From the NCBI GenBank assembly GCA_937995995.1, contig CALKIP010000143.1, positions 1-24,765 on the forward strand: a DNA stretch of 24,765 bases, written 5' to 3'. The stretch's first letter is position 1; every line of letters begins with the position of its first letter. Made by a program: the position numbers and the translations under genes. The notes beneath the pieces were generated by a model. That model was given only the letters and a program-made list of their open reading frames with translations, made no database searches and had not been told where the DNA came from. Positions 22,829 through 24,765 of the stretch are shown here, in pieces. The stretch is from an uncultured bacterium (GTDB taxonomy: Bacteria > Gemmatimonadota > Gemmatimonadetes > Longimicrobiales > RSA9).

Positions 22829-24233
22829 CGCGCACCTTCTGCAGAAGCACCGCCTCTTCTTCCGATGCGACGGTCCTCGGGTCCAGCGCCACGCGGTCGT
22901 CCACGATCCTCGCCACGACCGCCGGATCACCGGCCCGGAGCGCGGCCTCGACCTCACGGGCGGAGCGGTGTTCCGACTCGATCGCGACCAGGACCGTCGG
23001 CAGTTCCGCCCCGGGATACGCGCCGCCACCCACCGCGGACGCTCCTGTCACCGTCGACGCCCTGACTCCCGACCGGGCGAGGTCGTCTGCCCAGGCACGG
23101 GCACGCGCGGCCAGCTCGTCGAGTGGTGTGGCGAGCATCCGCAGCACCGGCACCTCACGCATGGCCGTCGCCGGATCGCGGTAGAGCATGAGCGTGGCCT
23201 CCAGTGCCGCGAGCGTGAACTTGTCGACCCGCAGGGCGCGGCAGAGCGGGTTGGAGCGCATCTGCGCGATGACGTCTCGGCGTCCGAGCACGATCCCGGC
23301 CTGAGGCCCACCGAGCAGCTTGTCCCCGCTGAGCGTGACGACGTCCGCGCCCGCCCGGATCGCATCTCGCGCCGTCGGCTCGCGGGGCAGGCCCAGGTGC
23401 GTGAGGTCCAGGAGCAGCCCTGAGCCGAGGTCGTTGATCACGGGTACGCCGTGAGCCGCGCCGATCTCGACCAGCTCGCCGAGCGCGACCTCCGACGTGA
23501 AACCCTGAAGCCTGAAGTTTGACCGGTGCACCTTGAGGAGGGTGCCCGTCTCGGCCGTGACCGCGGCTTCGTAGTCGCGCCGGTTCGTGCGGTTCGTCGC
23601 GCCTACTTCGCGCATCCGCGCGCCGCTTCGTGCCATGATCTCCGGCACCCGGAACGAGCCGCCGATCTCGACCAGCTCGCCGCGGCTCACGACCGCCTCC
23701 CGCTCCAGCGACAGCGTGTTCAGGGCGAGAACCAGAGCGGCGGCGTTGTTGTTCACGACCAGTGCCGCCTCCGCGCCGGTCAGCTCCTCGAGCAGCCCGG
23801 CGCAATGGTCGTAACGCGAGCCGCGCCTCCCTTCGTGCACGTCGTACTCAAGGTTCACGTACCCGGTCGCAACGCGCTGGACCGCCTCTCGGGCCACTCG
23901 GGCGAGTGGCGCGCGTCCGAGGTTCGTGTGGAGCACGACACCCGTCGCATTGATGACCGGCCGGAGCGACGGCTGGTCCTGTGCAGCCAGGCGCGCACGC
24001 ACCCGCTCCGCGTACCACGCTCCGCTCGTGATCGGAATTCCGGCGGTGGCGTGGGGAACGGCCGTGCCCACGGGATGCGCCACGCCGCCTGCGAGCACCC
24101 TGCGAAGCTCGTCCTGCACCGCTTCGAGCGCGTCGCGTACCCGGGCCCGTGGCCAGACCTCGAGGAGCGGTGAGAACGCCTCCCCGGCCAGCAGCCGGTC
24201 GACCGAGGGGATCTCGCGACGCGGGTCGCTCAT
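22815..24233 (-). CDS. selA: L-seryl-tRNA(Sec) selenium transferase
   Basis: 472-residue PLP enzyme converting Ser-tRNA(Sec) to Sec-tRNA(Sec) with selenophosphate, implying selenocysteine use. The N-terminal tRNA-binding region opens IPSVDRLLAGEAFSPLLEVW; family blocks INATGVVLHTNLGRAPL (94-110) and ALVVNNNAAALVLALNTL are followed by the PLP site VVTLSGDKLLGGPQAGIVLG with Lys305. Length matches the bacterial enzyme. ATG 24233 overlaps the stop of the upstream Ig-like gene by 4 bases (ATGA). It overlaps gmhB downstream by 14 bp. Neither selB, selC nor selD, nor a UGA-containing selenoprotein gene, was found in the window. Confidence 0.97.
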   Translation of the reverse strand: MSDPRREIPSVDRLLAGEAFSPLLEVWPRARVRDALEAVQDELRRVLAGGVAHPVGTAVPHATAGIPITSGAWYAERVRARLAAQDQPSLRPVINATGVVLHTNLGRAPLARVAREAVQRVATGYVNLEYDVHEGRRGSRYDHCAGLLEELTGAEAALVVNNNAAALVLALNTLSLEREAVVSRGELVEIGGSFRVPEIMARSGARMREVGATNRTNRRDYEAAVTAETGTLLKVHRSNFRLQGFTSEVALGELVEIGAAHGVPVINDLGSGLLLDLTHLGLPREPTARDAIRAGADVVTLSGDKLLGGPQAGIVLGRRDVIAQMRSNPLCRALRVDKFTLAALEATLMLYRDPATAMREVPVLRMLATPLDELAARARAWADDLARSGVRASTVTGASAVGGGAYPGAELPTVLVAIESEHRSAREVEAALRAGDPAVVARIVDDRVALDPRTVASEEEAVLLQKVRDAVA

Positions 24234-24765
24234 GGGATCGAAGTGGACTTGCGCGGTCGGAGGACGGTCGAGATCGGGCCGGGTGCCTGCCTGGGATCCG
24301 ACCGCTGCGAACTCGTGGCCGGATTCATACGCGACGTGTCCGCACGCATCGTATCCGCACGCACCGTATCCGCACGCATAGTGTCGGCACGCATCGTATC
24401 CGCACGAACCGTGTCTGCAGGAAGCGCGTCGGTCGGGGGCGTGTCGATCGGCGCCGAGCCCGACGACATGGAATCTGCTGGAGGGGCATCCGCCGGGATC
24501 GAATCCGTCACTTCCGGCTCCGCCGGCGCGGCAGGTGTCCGGAACTCGACGCTTCCCCCGCCGCCGGTCAGGCCGTTGATGTTTTGGATCCCTCGGACCG
24601 TCAGGCTGAATTCGGTTTCCGGCGGGAGCGCCTTGGCCGGCACGACCACCAGTTCACGCACCGGAAGCGGCGGCGCGGTGTCGGCGGGAGCCGCATCCAG
24701 ATCCGCCTCGAGATCCGGCATCATGCCCGTGCTGTCGACCGCCGCCTTCTCCTCGACGGGCGTGC
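24230..24765 (-). CDS. C-terminal part of an Ig-like (SbsA/Big_5-type) extracytoplasmic protein
   Basis: The frame is open to the right edge, so only the last ~178 residues are seen. It contains the end of an SbsA-type Ig-like domain (VVVPAKALPPETEFSLTVRG, IQNINGLTGGGGSVEFRTP), then an Ala/Asp/Pro/Thr-rich tail with five-residue repeats of the ADTMR type and a basic end. Such domains are found in surface lipoproteins; the signal or lipobox would be upstream of the window. The product is presumably exported, which makes its ATGA overlap with selA functionally odd. The repeat tail is probably disordered. Confidence 0.75.
   Translation of the reverse strand, partial: TPVEEKAAVDSTGMMPDLEADLDAAPADTAPPLPVRELVVVPAKALPPETEFSLTVRGIQNINGLTGGGGSVEFRTPAAPAEPEVTDSIPADAPPADSMSSGSAPIDTPPTDALPADTVRADTMRADTMRADTVRADTMRADTSRMNPATSSQRSDPRQAPGPISTVLRPRKSTSIP
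24336..24425. repeat. Six tandem 15-bp units in the Ig-like gene
   Basis: Six consecutive 15-bp units resembling GTATCCGCACGCATC (plus strand), from 24336 to 24425. The last is the most diverged. They keep the frame and encode the ADTMR/ADTVR pentapeptide series. The in-frame unit length means gains or losses would change the tail length without breaking the frame. Confidence 0.85.

Noticed and set aside
1..24765. CRISPR array, prophage or insertion sequence
   Set aside because: No spaced identical repeats, transposase, integrase or phage structural motifs were seen in either strand.

Overview
The window is GC-rich, densely packed bacterial DNA with about 22 credible protein genes, one tRNA and several gene remnants. 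Start codons are mostly preceded by purine-rich Shine-Dalgarno sites, and many neighbours overlap by 1-4 bases. An RND-type efflux adaptor with a TolC channel indicates a Gram-negative (diderm) cell. The family mix (class II RNR remnant, J-domain membrane protein, coiled-coil zinc-ribbon protein, SelA) would fit Gemmatimonadota or a related phylum, but that placement is an inference from memory and was not tested.

Layout. Positions 1-2096 (minus strand): an efflux membrane-fusion protein followed by a TolC-like channel cut by the window edge; the pump itself would lie to the left. Positions 2330-3674: a small unknown protein, a strong orphan hairpin, and a VIT/CCC1-type metal transporter whose GTG start overlaps the stop of a 26-codon ORF. 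Positions 3652-6447: a calcium-type P2 ATPase convergent with that transporter. Positions 6590-12473: single genes for a PNPOx-like flavoprotein, HU, a coiled-coil zinc-ribbon protein, a CopC-CopD copper fusion, a DUF2231 membrane protein and a membrane-bound J-domain protein. Metal handling and stress recur in this stretch. Positions 12508-16225 form a zone with gene decay: an OSBS/NAAAR enolase-superfamily enzyme, an N-terminal beta-lactamase-type hydrolase fragment placed directly upstream of it, an intact-looking DNA polymerase X with an unusual Gly/Arg-rich insert, and a severely deleted, frameshifted class II ribonucleotide reductase (nrdJ) relic.

Positions 16279-16913 hold tRNA-Ser(UGA) with a palindrome and a terminator, and a divergent ribosome hibernation factor. 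Positions 16946-20425 look like one minus-strand operon: peroxiredoxin-like protein, MBL-fold hydrolase, PurN, PurH, the first three coupled by stop/start overlaps. The peroxiredoxin-like protein has Asn where the peroxidatic cysteine should be. Positions 20514-22139 hold a patatin-like lipase and an A-type Fe-S carrier. Positions 22268-24765 hold a coupled minus-strand run: an Ig-like extracytoplasmic protein with a 15-bp repeat tail, then selA, then gmhB.

The observations most worth following are the cysteine-less peroxiredoxin inside a purine operon, the nrdJ relic, the truncated hydrolase joined to menC by TGATG, the 26-codon ORF coupled to the metal transporter, and the hairpin/direct-repeat cluster at 8532-8666. 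No phage, CRISPR array or transposase was found. A completely new multi-gene system is not evident.
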